A program made the translations under genes and the position numbers. DNA of 25,887 bases from Methylococcaceae bacterium (lineage in GTDB: Bacteria; Pseudomonadota; Gammaproteobacteria; Methylococcales; Methylomonadaceae): positions 1 through 25,887 of the forward strand of contig SXIZ01000071.1 in the NCBI GenBank assembly GCA_005779525.1, written 5' to 3'. The notes under the pieces were generated by a model. That model did no database searches. It saw nothing but the letters and a program-made list of their open reading frames with translations, and had not been told where the DNA came from. Positions 8,079 to 17,700 of this stretch are shown here, in pieces (the first letter of the stretch is position 1; each line of letters starts with the position of its first letter).

Positions 8079-9929
8079 ATGTCCCGTAGATACACCATTA
8101 ACAATTCGGCCGCTGAACAACGCATTTTTTTAAACCGCGTGGTTGCTGCTTTTATTTTAATTTTAGTGCTGATTGCTTGCTTAATCGTGCGCCTAGCTTA
8201 TTTACAAATCGTTGGGCATGAGCACTATGCAACCTTAGCCAAAGAAAATAGTATTAAAATTGCGCCCTTACCGCCAACGCGTGGCATTATCTACGATCGC
8301 AATGGACGCATTTTAGCGGATAACATTCCCTCCTATACCCTGGAGTTGGTCCCGGAACAAATTCCTGATCTCGAAGATACCCTGCAAAAACTGCAAGAGT
8401 TGTTGCAAATTTCCGATGAAAAAATTGAGCAATTTCGCGAGCAAGTCAAACGTAATAAACGTTTTGCCAGCATCCCGTTATTGCTGCGTTTATCCGATGA
8501 ACAGGTTGCTGAATTTATGGTGGTGCGCCCCTTTTTTCCTGGGGTGGATATCCGTGCAGGTCTAGTGCGTTATTATCCTTACGGTGAGCTGGTTTCGCAT
8601 GTGATTGGCTATGTTGGCCGTATTAACGAACAAGAATTAAAAACCTTACCCGAAGCCAATTATCGCGGCTCATATCATGTGGGTAAATCAGGGATCGAAA
8701 GCGCCTATGAAACTGATCTTCATGGGAAAACTGGCTATGTCGAAAATGAGACCAATGCTCAATCACGAGCGATTAACGTGGTCAATGCTAATGATCCGAT
8801 TCCTGGCGTAGATTTATATTTAACCCTGGACATCGATTTACAGAAGACGGCGTATGACGCACTCGAAGGCTATAATGGCGCGGTAGTTGCGATAGATATT
8901 AAAACAGGGGGCGTGTTAACCTTTGCGAGTCGCCCCGGCTTTGACCCCAATCCCTTTGTCTTCGGTATCAGTGCGAAAGCCTATAAAGAGCTGCAAGAAT
9001 CCGAATCTCAGCCTTTATTTAATCGGGTGTTACGCGGGCAATATCCGCCGGGCTCTACCCTTAAACCCTTTGTGGCACTTGCTGGTTTAGAGTATGGTGC
9101 CATTGGTTTTCAAAACCGCATGTTTTGCCCGGGGTTTTACCAGTTACCTAACTCGACGCATAAATACCGTGATTGGGCAAAATGGGGGCATGGCTCAGTC
9201 AATATGAATGATGCCATTACAGAATCCTGTGATGTGTATTTCTATAAACTGGCGTTGACCCTCGGCATCGATAGCATGCATGAGTTTTTACAAAAATTTG
9301 GTTTTGGCGAAAAAACGGGCATCGATTTGGTCAATGAAAAACCGGGCTTATTCCCGTCACGCGAATGGAAACGCGATGTGCGCAAATCCGCTTGGTTTCC
9401 GGGTGAAACGGTGATTACGGGTATTGGACAAGGTTTTACGCAAGTGACGCCACTGCAATTAGCGCGAGCCACAGCGACTTTAGCGAATCATGGTAAAGTG
9501 GTACAGCCTTTTTTGGTCAATCGCGTCTTAAGTCACGGGGTCACCTTACCCCCCAATACGCCGAAAGATCCGGTATTACCTGTGCATCCAGAGAATGTAG
9601 ACAACATTATCAATGCCATGATTAATGTCGTACATAGCTCCCGCGGCACTGCTAAAAAAATTGGTTTGGGCATGCCGTATAAAATGGCCGCGAAAACGGG
9701 TACCGCGCAAGTTTTCACCGTAAAACAGAAAGAACACTACAACGAAAATCAAATCGAATTTAAATTGCGCGATCATGCGCTGTTCATTGCTTTTGCACCA
9801 GCCGATGATCCCAAAATCGCGGTCGCAGTGGTTGCAGAAAATGGCGGCCATGGCGGCACCGTCGCAGGACCGATTGCTAAAAAAGTTATTGATCAATATT
9901 TAAAAATGGTAGCTGCCAGTGCAAATTGA
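8079..9929 (+). CDS. mrdA: Penicillin-binding protein 2, elongasome transpeptidase
   Basis: Class B PBP that cross-links new glycan during elongation together with RodA. It has 616 residues: a membrane anchor at about 20-43, the PBP dimerisation (pedestal) region at about 60-240, and the transpeptidase at about 262-605. Catalytic motifs are Ser326-Thr-Leu-Lys329 (PPGSTLKPF), Ser383-Cys-Asp385, and Lys539-Thr-Gly541 (MAAKTGTAQ). The serine position is close to that of E. coli PBP2, and SXD in place of SXN is normal for PBP2. The ATG at 8079 has no obvious Shine-Dalgarno. A 29-codon reading frame with a GGA site (8000-8089) ends just inside mrdA and could couple translation. The gap from mreD is 86 bases. 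Its last 11 bases overlap rodA. Confidence 0.97.
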   Translation: MSRRYTINNSAAEQRIFLNRVVAAFILILVLIACLIVRLAYLQIVGHEHYATLAKENSIKIAPLPPTRGIIYDRNGRILADNIPSYTLELVPEQIPDLEDTLQKLQELLQISDEKIEQFREQVKRNKRFASIPLLLRLSDEQVAEFMVVRPFFPGVDIRAGLVRYYPYGELVSHVIGYVGRINEQELKTLPEANYRGSYHVGKSGIESAYETDLHGKTGYVENETNAQSRAINVVNANDPIPGVDLYLTLDIDLQKTAYDALEGYNGAVVAIDIKTGGVLTFASRPGFDPNPFVFGISAKAYKELQESESQPLFNRVLRGQYPPGSTLKPFVALAGLEYGAIGFQNRMFCPGFYQLPNSTHKYRDWAKWGHGSVNMNDAITESCDVYFYKLALTLGIDSMHEFLQKFGFGEKTGIDLVNEKPGLFPSREWKRDVRKSAWFPGETVITGIGQGFTQVTPLQLARATATLANHGKVVQPFLVNRVLSHGVTLPPNTPKDPVLPVHPENVDNIINAMINVVHSSRGTAKKIGLGMPYKMAAKTGTAQVFTVKQKEHYNENQIEFKLRDHALFIAFAPADDPKIAVAVVAENGGHGGTVAGPIAKKVIDQYLKMVAASAN

Positions 9930-11049
9930 AACGCAACATGAAGATTTTGAAGGCCATTCATGGATAGGGAATGTGCTGCGCAAATTGCATATCGACATCC
10001 CATTATTTCTGGGACTCTTGCTGATTACCGCTTTAAGCTTTGTGATTCTTTACAGTGCCAGCACTCAAAATCTTGATGTACTCGTTAAGCATGGTATGCG
10101 CAGCTGTTTAGCGTTTTTATTGATGATCTGCTTAGCACATGTGAATCCCTATCAATTCAAGCGCTACTCCACCATTCTTTATACCTTTGGTGTGGTGTTA
10201 TTGGTGGCGGTATTATTACTTGGGGTATTCGGTAAAGGTGCACAACGCTGGTTGGACTTAGGGTTTTTCCGTTTTCAACCGTCGGAAATGTTAAAAATCG
10301 CCACGCCGATGATGATCGCCTGGTATTTATCTGAACATGCCCTACCCCCTAAATCGCGGGAGTTAGTCGGTGCGGTGATCTTAATCTGCATACCCACCTT
10401 ATTGATTGCCAAACAGCCTGACCTAGGCACCGCGATGCTGGTAGCAAGTTCGGGGGCTGCAGTATTATTTTTTGCGGGCTTGTCGTGGAAATTTATCGTG
10501 GCAGGGAGTGCTTTCTTAGGCGCCCTGATGCCAGTGATCTGGCATTTTTTGCATGATTATCAGCGAAATCGTGTACTAACCTTCTTAAATCCCGAAGCTG
10601 ACCCGATGGGAAAAGGGTATCATATTATCCAATCCAAGATTGCTATTGGTTCCGGGGGAATTTCAGGCAAAGGTTGGCTGGAAAGCTCGCAATCAAAATT
10701 AGATTTCTTACCGGAAAGCTCGACTGATTTTATTTTTGCCGTGTTTGCGGAAGAATTTGGATTATTTGGCTGTATAGGATTGCTGACCCTGTATTTAATG
10801 GTTATTTGTCGCTGTATTTATATTTCCTGGCAAGCACAGGATACCTATAGTCGTTTACTGGCGGGTAGCCTAAGCTTTACTTTTTTTGTCTATGTGTTTG
10901 TAAATATTGGCATGGTGATTGGCATTCTGCCCGTTGTTGGCGTACCGTTACCGTTAGTCAGCTATGGCGGCACCTCCATGGTTACCTTATTAGCGGGTTT
11001 TGGCATTTTGATGTCGATTCATACTCACAGAAAATTACTCCCAACTTAA
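9919..11049 (+). CDS. rodA: SEDS peptidoglycan glycosyltransferase RodA
   Basis: Polytopic SEDS-family enzyme that polymerises lipid II during elongation as the partner of PBP2. It has 376 residues with about ten membrane helices. Strongly conserved blocks include GKGAQRWLDLG, FRFQPSE, AKQPDLGTA, GYHIIQSKIAIGSGG, FLPESSTDFIFA (Asp270 is the expected catalytic aspartate), and the C-terminal GVPLPLVSYGG. The start is GTG at 9919, overlapping the mrdA stop by 11 bases; the nearby ATG at 9938 is out of frame. This indicates tight coupling of PBP2 and RodA synthesis, matching their one-to-one complex. Confidence 0.96.
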   Translation: MQIETQHEDFEGHSWIGNVLRKLHIDIPLFLGLLLITALSFVILYSASTQNLDVLVKHGMRSCLAFLLMICLAHVNPYQFKRYSTILYTFGVVLLVAVLLLGVFGKGAQRWLDLGFFRFQPSEMLKIATPMMIAWYLSEHALPPKSRELVGAVILICIPTLLIAKQPDLGTAMLVASSGAAVLFFAGLSWKFIVAGSAFLGALMPVIWHFLHDYQRNRVLTFLNPEADPMGKGYHIIQSKIAIGSGGISGKGWLESSQSKLDFLPESSTDFIFAVFAEEFGLFGCIGLLTLYLMVICRCIYISWQAQDTYSRLLAGSLSFTFFVYVFVNIGMVIGILPVVGVPLPLVSYGGTSMVTLLAGFGILMSIHTHRKLLPT

Positions 11050-11052
11050 ATT

Positions 11053-12051
11053 ATGAATTTAAAATATTTTCTGCTGGTTAGCATGCTGGCGTTTAGTTAT
11101 GTCTTGGACACGCAAGCGGCAATTCCAGAAGCCCCTGAACGCGATGCTTTTACCACACTGATGGTGGATAAACATCAGTTTGATCCGGAAGTTATTGAGC
11201 AAATTTTACAAAATGCGGAGATCAAACCTCAGATTTTACAAGCGATGAATAAACCTGCAGAAGCGCTACCTTGGTATAAATATCGCGCAATATTTATGAC
11301 CGAAAAGCGAATTGCAGCTGGTGTAAAATTCTGGCAGGACAATAATGCAACCTTAACCACAGTCAGTCAGCAAACGGGGGTCCCCGCAGAAATTATTGTT
11401 GCAATTATTGGTGTGGAAACACACTATGGTATTAACATGGGCAATCACCGTGTGTTAGATGCCCTCGCCACTCTGGGTTTTGGCTATCCTAAACGCAGTG
11501 CCTTTTTTTTAAGTGAGTTAGAAAACTTTTTGCTACTTTGTCGCGAAGAGCATCTAGATCCCCTGCTCCCTTTAGGCTCTTATGCAGGTGCGATGGGCAT
11601 GCCACAATTTATGCCCAGTAGTTATCGCAATTTTGCAGTAGATTATGAACAGGATAACCACCGGGATATTTGGAAAAACCCAGCTGATAGCATTGCCAGC
11701 GTGGCTAATTACTTTGTGAAACATGGCTGGCAAACCCAGGAAAGTATTTTCATTGCGGCAAGCGCGGATGACTTGAACTATAAATCGGCATTGAACGACT
11801 CACTAGAACTGCAATTGAGTTCGACGGATCTCAGTCGCTTTGGTATCAAATCTGCAGAAAATTTAAAACCAGACGCCCGATTTAAACTACTTGCCTTACA
11901 ATTAGAACAAAGTGATGAGCTTTGGTTAGGATTGCATAATTTTTATGTACTGACGCGCTATAACCGTAGTCCGTTGTACGCAATGGCAGTTTACCAATTA
12001 AGTCAAGCCATTGCCGATAGAATAAACCCACGTTTTGGCGATAAACTTTAA
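11053..12051 (+). CDS. mltB: Lytic murein transglycosylase B
   Basis: Family 3 lytic transglycosylase that cleaves the MurNAc-GlcNAc bond to leave 1,6-anhydromuropeptides in the periplasm. It has 332 residues. The catalytic Glu is Glu122 in AIIGVETHYG; the substrate-binding block GSYAGAMGMPQFMPSSY is intact, as is the downstream DSIASVANYF. The N terminus is a signal peptide (hydrophobic residues to about 18) ending DTQA-A without a lipobox cysteine, so the product should be soluble periplasmic rather than an outer-membrane lipoprotein like E. coli MltB. It starts three bases after rodA. Confidence 0.94.
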   Translation: MNLKYFLLVSMLAFSYVLDTQAAIPEAPERDAFTTLMVDKHQFDPEVIEQILQNAEIKPQILQAMNKPAEALPWYKYRAIFMTEKRIAAGVKFWQDNNATLTTVSQQTGVPAEIIVAIIGVETHYGINMGNHRVLDALATLGFGYPKRSAFFLSELENFLLLCREEHLDPLLPLGSYAGAMGMPQFMPSSYRNFAVDYEQDNHRDIWKNPADSIASVANYFVKHGWQTQESIFIAASADDLNYKSALNDSLELQLSSTDLSRFGIKSAENLKPDARFKLLALQLEQSDELWLGLHNFYVLTRYNRSPLYAMAVYQLSQAIADRINPRFGDKL

Positions 12052-12140
12052 GCTAAAGTTTTTGTGTGTAAGCGGAAACATTTTTTTTGAATAGAGTGAT
12101 GCCATGCATCTTCGTTTTTTTGAGGCTTTGTAGATAGCAA

Positions 12141-13391
12141 ATGAGACATAAGCAATTTTCTTTTTGGGTAGTATGTGCGCTTCTGATCAGTGATTTAGCT
12201 CTGGTACACGCAGCAGGAACCATGTCAGAAGGTGCGGAGGCCAATCCTTCAGCCGTCACCGTAGCTCCCGCAGTGACTCCAGTGGCAACACCCACCGCTG
12301 ACGGTGGAAAAATTCTGATTCCAGATCCTCCGGTAGTGGCTGGTACCAGCTTTATTCTAGAAGATTTTAACAGCGGTAAAGTCTTAGCAGAAAAGGAAGC
12401 CGATACCCGAGTTGCTCCTGCCAGTCTGACTAAAGTCATGACGGTGTATGTCATTTTTAATGAGCTCAGCAAAGGGCATTTAAAATTAGACGAAATGGTG
12501 ACTATTAGCGACAACGCCTGGAAAACCCAAGGGTCGCGCATGTTTGTGGATGTCAACAAACAAGTCAGCGTAGAAGACTTGCTGCAAGGTGTGATTATAC
12601 AATCGGGTAACGATGCCAGTGTGGCCTTAGCGGAACATGTGGCAGGAGATGAAGCAACTTTTGCTAATCTGATGAATCAGCATGCCGCACGCTTGGGTAT
12701 GAAAGATACGCATTTTACCAACAGCATGGGTTTACCCAGTCCAGATCATTATTCTACGGCGCGTGATTTAGCTAAACTGACGCGTGCAGTCATCAGTGAG
12801 TTTCCGCAGTATTACCGCTGGGATTCTCAAAAGGAATTTACCTATAATAAAATTACGCAACCCAATCGTAATTTATTATTGTGGCGCGACCCCTCGGTTG
12901 ATGGAGTAAAAACCGGACACACCGAAGAAGCGGGTTATTGCATGATTGCATCTGCAAAACGTAACGATATGCGTTTAATTTCAGTCGTCATGGGCACCAA
13001 AAGCCCTATTGCCCGCGCCAATGAGAGTCAAAGTTTATTAAATTATGGCTTTAGATTTTACGAAACGCATCGTTTGTATACCGCGAAACAAACCCTCAGC
13101 GAACCTAAAATCTGGAAAGGTGATATCGATAAACTCCCCGTTGGTTTTATTGAAGATTTCTATGTCACTGTACCGATCCGCCACTTTAATGATTTGAAAG
13201 CAGAAATCACTGTCGATCCTAAAATTATGGCCCCAATTACTGAGGGCACAGTAATGGGCAAAGTAGTATTTACGCTAGGCGGAGCTCCGTATTTTGAGAA
13301 ACCATTAGTTGCTTTAAAAACTGTCAATACTGGCAGTATTTTTCAGCGACTTTATGATCAAATTTTAATGATGGTAATGCGACATGGCTGA
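12141..13391 (+). CDS. dacA: D-alanyl-D-alanine carboxypeptidase (PBP5/6 type)
   Basis: Low-molecular-mass PBP that removes the terminal D-Ala of pentapeptides. It has 416 residues: a signal peptide to about residue 24 (cleavage near VHAA), then a Pro/Ala/Thr/Val-rich linker to about 60, the SxxK-type catalytic domain with Ser95-Leu-Thr-Lys98, Ser155-Gly-Asn157 and Lys257-Thr-Gly259, the PBP5 C-terminal beta domain at about 310-395, and an amphipathic C-terminal anchor (IFQRLYDQILMMVMR). The N-terminal linker is longer than in E. coli DacA. The upstream 89 bases hold two T runs but no clear promoter or Shine-Dalgarno. In many relatives rlpA lies just before dacA; it is absent here. The stop overlaps the next gene by 8 bases. 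Confidence 0.95.
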   Translation: MRHKQFSFWVVCALLISDLALVHAAGTMSEGAEANPSAVTVAPAVTPVATPTADGGKILIPDPPVVAGTSFILEDFNSGKVLAEKEADTRVAPASLTKVMTVYVIFNELSKGHLKLDEMVTISDNAWKTQGSRMFVDVNKQVSVEDLLQGVIIQSGNDASVALAEHVAGDEATFANLMNQHAARLGMKDTHFTNSMGLPSPDHYSTARDLAKLTRAVISEFPQYYRWDSQKEFTYNKITQPNRNLLLWRDPSVDGVKTGHTEEAGYCMIASAKRNDMRLISVVMGTKSPIARANESQSLLNYGFRFYETHRLYTAKQTLSEPKIWKGDIDKLPVGFIEDFYVTVPIRHFNDLKAEITVDPKIMAPITEGTVMGKVVFTLGGAPYFEKPLVALKTVNTGSIFQRLYDQILMMVMRHG

Positions 13392-14223
13392 TCTAACAGT
13401 ATTTCTAAATGGTGAATATCTCCCACTTGCGGAAGCCAAAATTTCGGTCATGGACCGTGGCTTTTTGTTTGGGGATGGTGTTTATGAGGTCATCCCTGTT
13501 TATGCGGGGCGTATTTTTCGTATTGAGGAACATTTAAGACGCCTGAATAACAGCTTGACCGACATACGCCTCGACAATCCCTATACGCCTCAAGAATGGC
13601 AAGCTATTTTTCAACCCTTGTTAGTGTCGGATAAGGATCAATCTCTCTATCTGCAGATAACCCGCGGCATAGCCGAGAAACGTGACCATGCATTTCCCGA
13701 GAAAGTCACACCTACCGTGTTGGTGATGTGCACAGAAGTCAAACCTTTTGAAGGCAAATTTACGGGGATTAAAGCGGTAACCTTAGATGATACCCGTTGG
13801 GACTTATGTCATATCAAAGCTATTACCCTACTCGCCAATATTTTATTACGCCAAGAAGCCATTGATGAAGGCTGTGCCGAAGCTATTTTAATCAAACAAG
13901 GTTATGTGACCGAAGGCGCCGCAAGTAATGTGTTTGCAGTGATCGACGGCGTTTTGATGACGCCATTAAACAATGGCGCAATTTTGGCGGGTATCACCCG
14001 CGATGTGATTTTAGAGTTAGCGGCGCAAAATAACATTCCCTTTAGTGAACAAGTGATTGCCTTAGAAGCTTTACAACAAGCCACAGAAATTTGGGTAACC
14101 AGTTCGACCCGCGAAATTGTCCCGGTGGTTGAACTAGACGGCCTTAAAGTGGGTGACGGTAAACCCGGTCCCTTATTTCGTCGCATGGACACGTTACTTC
14201 AAGCAGAAAAGCAGGCTGCATGA
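13384..14223 (+). CDS. dat: D-amino-acid transaminase (PLP class IV)
   Basis: Fold-type IV PLP enzyme expected to interconvert D-alanine and D-glutamate with their keto acids. It has 279 residues. Lys145 (LCHIKAITLL) is the Schiff-base lysine and Glu177 (VTEGAASNVF) contacts the pyridine nitrogen; both residue numbers coincide with Bacillus D-amino-acid transaminase. FLFGDGVYEVIPVY, a hallmark of the family, is present near residue 28. Class IV also includes branched-chain aminotransferase (IlvE) and aminodeoxychorismate lyase (PabC); the HIK context and the position next to dacA favour the D-amino-acid enzyme. It overlaps dacA by 8 bases and ybeD by 4, so it is translated with them, and may recycle D-Ala released by DacA. 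Confidence 0.88.
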   Translation: MADLTVFLNGEYLPLAEAKISVMDRGFLFGDGVYEVIPVYAGRIFRIEEHLRRLNNSLTDIRLDNPYTPQEWQAIFQPLLVSDKDQSLYLQITRGIAEKRDHAFPEKVTPTVLVMCTEVKPFEGKFTGIKAVTLDDTRWDLCHIKAITLLANILLRQEAIDEGCAEAILIKQGYVTEGAASNVFAVIDGVLMTPLNNGAILAGITRDVILELAAQNNIPFSEQVIALEALQQATEIWVTSSTREIVPVVELDGLKVGDGKPGPLFRRMDTLLQAEKQAA

Positions 14224-14483
14224 GCGAAGCAGAAACTTTATTAGAATTTCCTTGTCGGTTTCCGATCAAGGTCATGGGCCGGGTGAATGTAGAATTTGAC
14301 CTGTTAGTGGTAGAGATTATTGGCAAACATGTCGAAGTGAATGCGAGCGATGTGGTCACACGTCCGAGTAAAGCCGGAAATTATCTTGCGGTGACCGTAA
14401 CCATTGAAGCCAGCAGCAAACAGCAACTCGATGCTATTTATATTGAGTTGTCACAACATCCGCATGTGTTAATGGCTTTATAA
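14220..14483 (+). CDS. ybeD: YbeD/DUF493 family protein
   Basis: Small (87-residue) ACT-like protein of the DUF493 family, implicated by genome context in lipoate metabolism; its biochemical role is not settled. The conserved signature is the LLEFPCRFPIKVMGR start, the central RPSKAGNYLAVTVTIEA block, and the IELSQHPHVLMAL end. ATG overlaps the dat stop in an ATGA junction. In most gammaproteobacteria lipB and lipA follow; here they do not, which is the only unusual point. Confidence 0.92.
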   Translation: MSEAETLLEFPCRFPIKVMGRVNVEFDLLVVEIIGKHVEVNASDVVTRPSKAGNYLAVTVTIEASSKQQLDAIYIELSQHPHVLMAL

Positions 14484-14768
14484 TGCCGAGTATTCAAATT
14501 GGACAGCTATAAAGTTTCTGCCCAGCGGCTACAGGTACGCTTTTAGACCTTCGCCATGCACACTTTAGCAGTCCACAAGGTAGGCTTCTCGAGGATTACC
14601 CGCCGATTTTCATGTGCATAAGGCTGCAATTTTTACTTAACCATGTGCTTAATTTCGTCTTAATTGTTCAATGGCAAAGCACTTCTAAGACTATGCTAAA
14701 CCCCAATTCCATTTCAACGCTGACTCTAAGCAGGATCGCTGGCAGCAACTTCGAGAATCACACTATCA
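14484..14768 (+). other. 285-base intergenic stretch with possible structured RNA
   Basis: No protein gene is supported, on either strand. Within it GCC-ATGCACA (14553-14562) can pair with TGTGCAT-(AA)-GGC (14613-14624), and inside that GGTA (14579-14582) can pair with TACC (14597-14600). A five-T run follows at 14630-14634. This could be a small RNA with its own terminator, a 3' UTR structure of the ybeD transcript, or a leader of the SNF2 gene. Further down, GTGCTT and AAGCAC, and GTCTTA and TAAGAC, form interleaved inverted repeats around 14640-14700. I found no convincing promoter and no similarity to a known RNA family that I could recall. Confidence 0.35.
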
Positions 14769-17700
14769 ATGAGTAGCATGCTAGCTAAATTACAGCAACG
14801 ATTTTCAACGCTTACTGAAGACGAGCAACTGGTCATGTTGGTTTTGGCAGTGGTTTATGCACCGATTAGCCATGCGAATTTACAGGCCTTATTCAAAAAA
14901 ATTGGCGATCTCAGGCCGCAATTACCCGCAGTCAGCCATAAACTTCTGCGTGATAATTTGCAACAAAGTGGCTTATTGAAAATCAGTGCCGATGGTTGGC
15001 AATGCAATATGGATGTCAGTGAATTTTTAATGAAACAGGCCGCCCAGCAATCGTGGTTTAAGCCACTTGCTGCGACCATTATTGCAGATAGAAATTCCTA
15101 TTATCTAAACCGTTTGGCAGTATTTAATGCCGTCAAACAATTACGTATTTTTTTGTACCAAGGCAATGAACTGGCATTTAGCGCCAATCTGGAACGCTTT
15201 TATCTCGATTTTCCTAATTATTTTATCGATGTTTTTAAACGCTTATTCTTTATAGACTTTGATGCCGATTGGTTTGGCAACCTCGCCGAACCAATACGCT
15301 TTTTGATTTTAAAATATTATCTCAATGTCTGTAGCTTAGAGTTATTAGCCTGCGAGCAGGAATACCAATTATTAGAAAACTATTTTGGGCAACAAAAGCC
15401 TGAGAATCCGGCAATTGCGCACTGTCTCATTGAGCAGCGTTTCCTAAGAGGAAATATGCAAGATGCCGCAAAATGGCTAGCAGGCGATTACTCTGCAGAT
15501 GGCTTGAAACTCCTCGCTACCCTCAAATTTTTTGCCAATGATAATGAAACGGCAATTGAACTGTATAACTTAGCGTTAAAAACCTATCGCAAAACGACAG
15601 GAAAACGCAGTGCCACACTCGAAGGTTTGCATGGGCTGTTTTTTTATCTGGCCTTGCTCAAAAGTCGCAACCCCACGCATATTGCAGCGTTAAAGCAATA
15701 CTTGTCGAGCAATATTAAAGCCTCGCATGCGCAAAACGCCTTCTTAGGATTGCATCTGATTTTGCGCGATGCACTGAACTTATATCAAGGAAAAACCACG
15801 CTCGATAAATGCACGTATTTTTTAAACAGTGGTGAATTGCCCTACGAACGTCTGTTCCATACCTTTTTATTGTATTGGCTAGGCGAAATCGAGCTGGTGA
15901 TTAAAAACAAAAAAAATGCCGCATTTTTAAGCAAACTGGCAGATTATTGTCAACGTGCTCAAGAACATGGGTATTTTTGGTACGCCAGTGTCAGTGCACT
16001 GTTACTGCAGCGCATTGCCTATGACAATGCTCAGTGTCTAAACCTAGCAGCAGTTTATAAAACTTCGCCGTTTAGTTTGTTACTGGACTTACTCCCACAA
16101 ATCTCACCCTGGGAGCGAGCTTTAGATGCGTTAACGCATTTACGTGACGAAACTGCAAACTCAGATTCTCCTGCTGAATTACGCCTAGTTTGGTTGTTAA
16201 CGCTCAACAATGAAAAGTTGATTATCGAACCACGGGAACAAAAGTTAAGTAAAAATGGGACTTGGTCCAAGGGACGCCCAGTCGCATTAAAACGTTTATT
16301 GCACGAACAACAAGAGCTTGAGTATTTAACCGCACAAGACCGTAACATCTCTAATTATATTGAGATCGACCGAGACTACAGCTATTACGGCTACTACGGT
16401 AAAGATAATTATATTATTAATCCTAAAGCCATTATCGAATTAGCAGGCCACCCCGCAGTTTTTTGGGCTGAGCAAGTGCACTATCAAAATCCAGTTGAAA
16501 TCAATATTGCCGAGCCGCAGTTATTGGTCAAAGAAAAAGATTCCCAATATCATATTTCGATACACCCTGAAATTACCGGACAAGATTTAATCGCCCAACG
16601 CACCGCAACGGGTTTATTAATCTTTATGATTAATGACAAACATCGGCAAGTAGCCGAAATTCTGGGCGCGCAGGGTTTAACGGTACCCGCAGGTGCTCGA
16701 CAAAAAGTACTAGACACCATCGCCTCGGTGGCTTGTATGCTAACGATACAGTCGGATATTGGCGGGGATACTACGCACGCCGAAACCGTCGAAGCTGATA
16801 GCCAGTTACATGTGCATCTCCAGCCCATCGGCAAAGGCATCATGATTGAAATCTTCGTACAGCCGTTCACGGCGGGAGGCCCGCTCTACAAGCCCGGTCA
16901 GGGTGGCGCTACTGTGTTAGCAGAAATTGAGGGCACCAAATTACAAACCACCCGCAATTCTGAATTAGAACTGCAAAATTTACAGACGGTCTTAGCCGCC
17001 TGTCCAGAACTCTACGAAGACAGCCAGCTAAAGTGGAGTTTAGATGATCCTGAACAGGCTTTAGAAGCGTTATTACACTTACAAGAACTATCAGAGACGG
17101 TTATTTTAGAATGGCCGAAAGGGAAACAAATTCGGATTAGCCGCGAAACGGGCTTATCGCAAGCAAAATTTTCGGTACGCAAAGAAAAAGATTGGTTTAG
17201 TGTGGAAGGCGGATTGCAAATTGATGAGCAACAAGTCATTGATATGCATCGTTTGCTGCAATTATTAAACGATTCCCCGGGTCGCTTTCTGCGCCTAGAT
17301 GATGGTCAGATTATTGCGTTAACGAAAGAATTACGCCAAAGATTAGATGATCTGGCTGGTTTGGGGGATTTACGCGGAGATAAAGTGCATTTTCATGCCC
17401 TTTCGGCGCCAGCCTTAGGTGAAATCACACAGGGCATGGATTTAGTTGCCAGCAAAAGCTGGCTTGAACAATTAGACAAACTGGATGCGTTGGATGAAAT
17501 TAATCCCACTATCCCATCAACCTTACAAGGCTCTTTGCGCGATTATCAGGTTGAAGGTTATATCTGGATGAGTCGCTTAGCGCACTGGGGAGCAGGTGCC
17601 TGCTTGGCGGACGATATGGGCTTAGGTAAAACTATTCAGGCCTTAGCCCTCATTTTATCGCGTGCGCCTGCAGGCCCTACTTTAATTTTAGCGCCGACTT

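Noticed and set aside
7841..8089. 82-codon plus-strand frame overlapping the end of mreD
   Set aside because: Its first part is the mreD gene read in another frame; only the last 29 codons are outside mreD and these are treated as a separate weak finding.
12053..12559. 168-codon minus-strand frame over the dacA start
   Set aside because: Antisense to the signal peptide and catalytic serine region of dacA; composition is that of a shadow frame.
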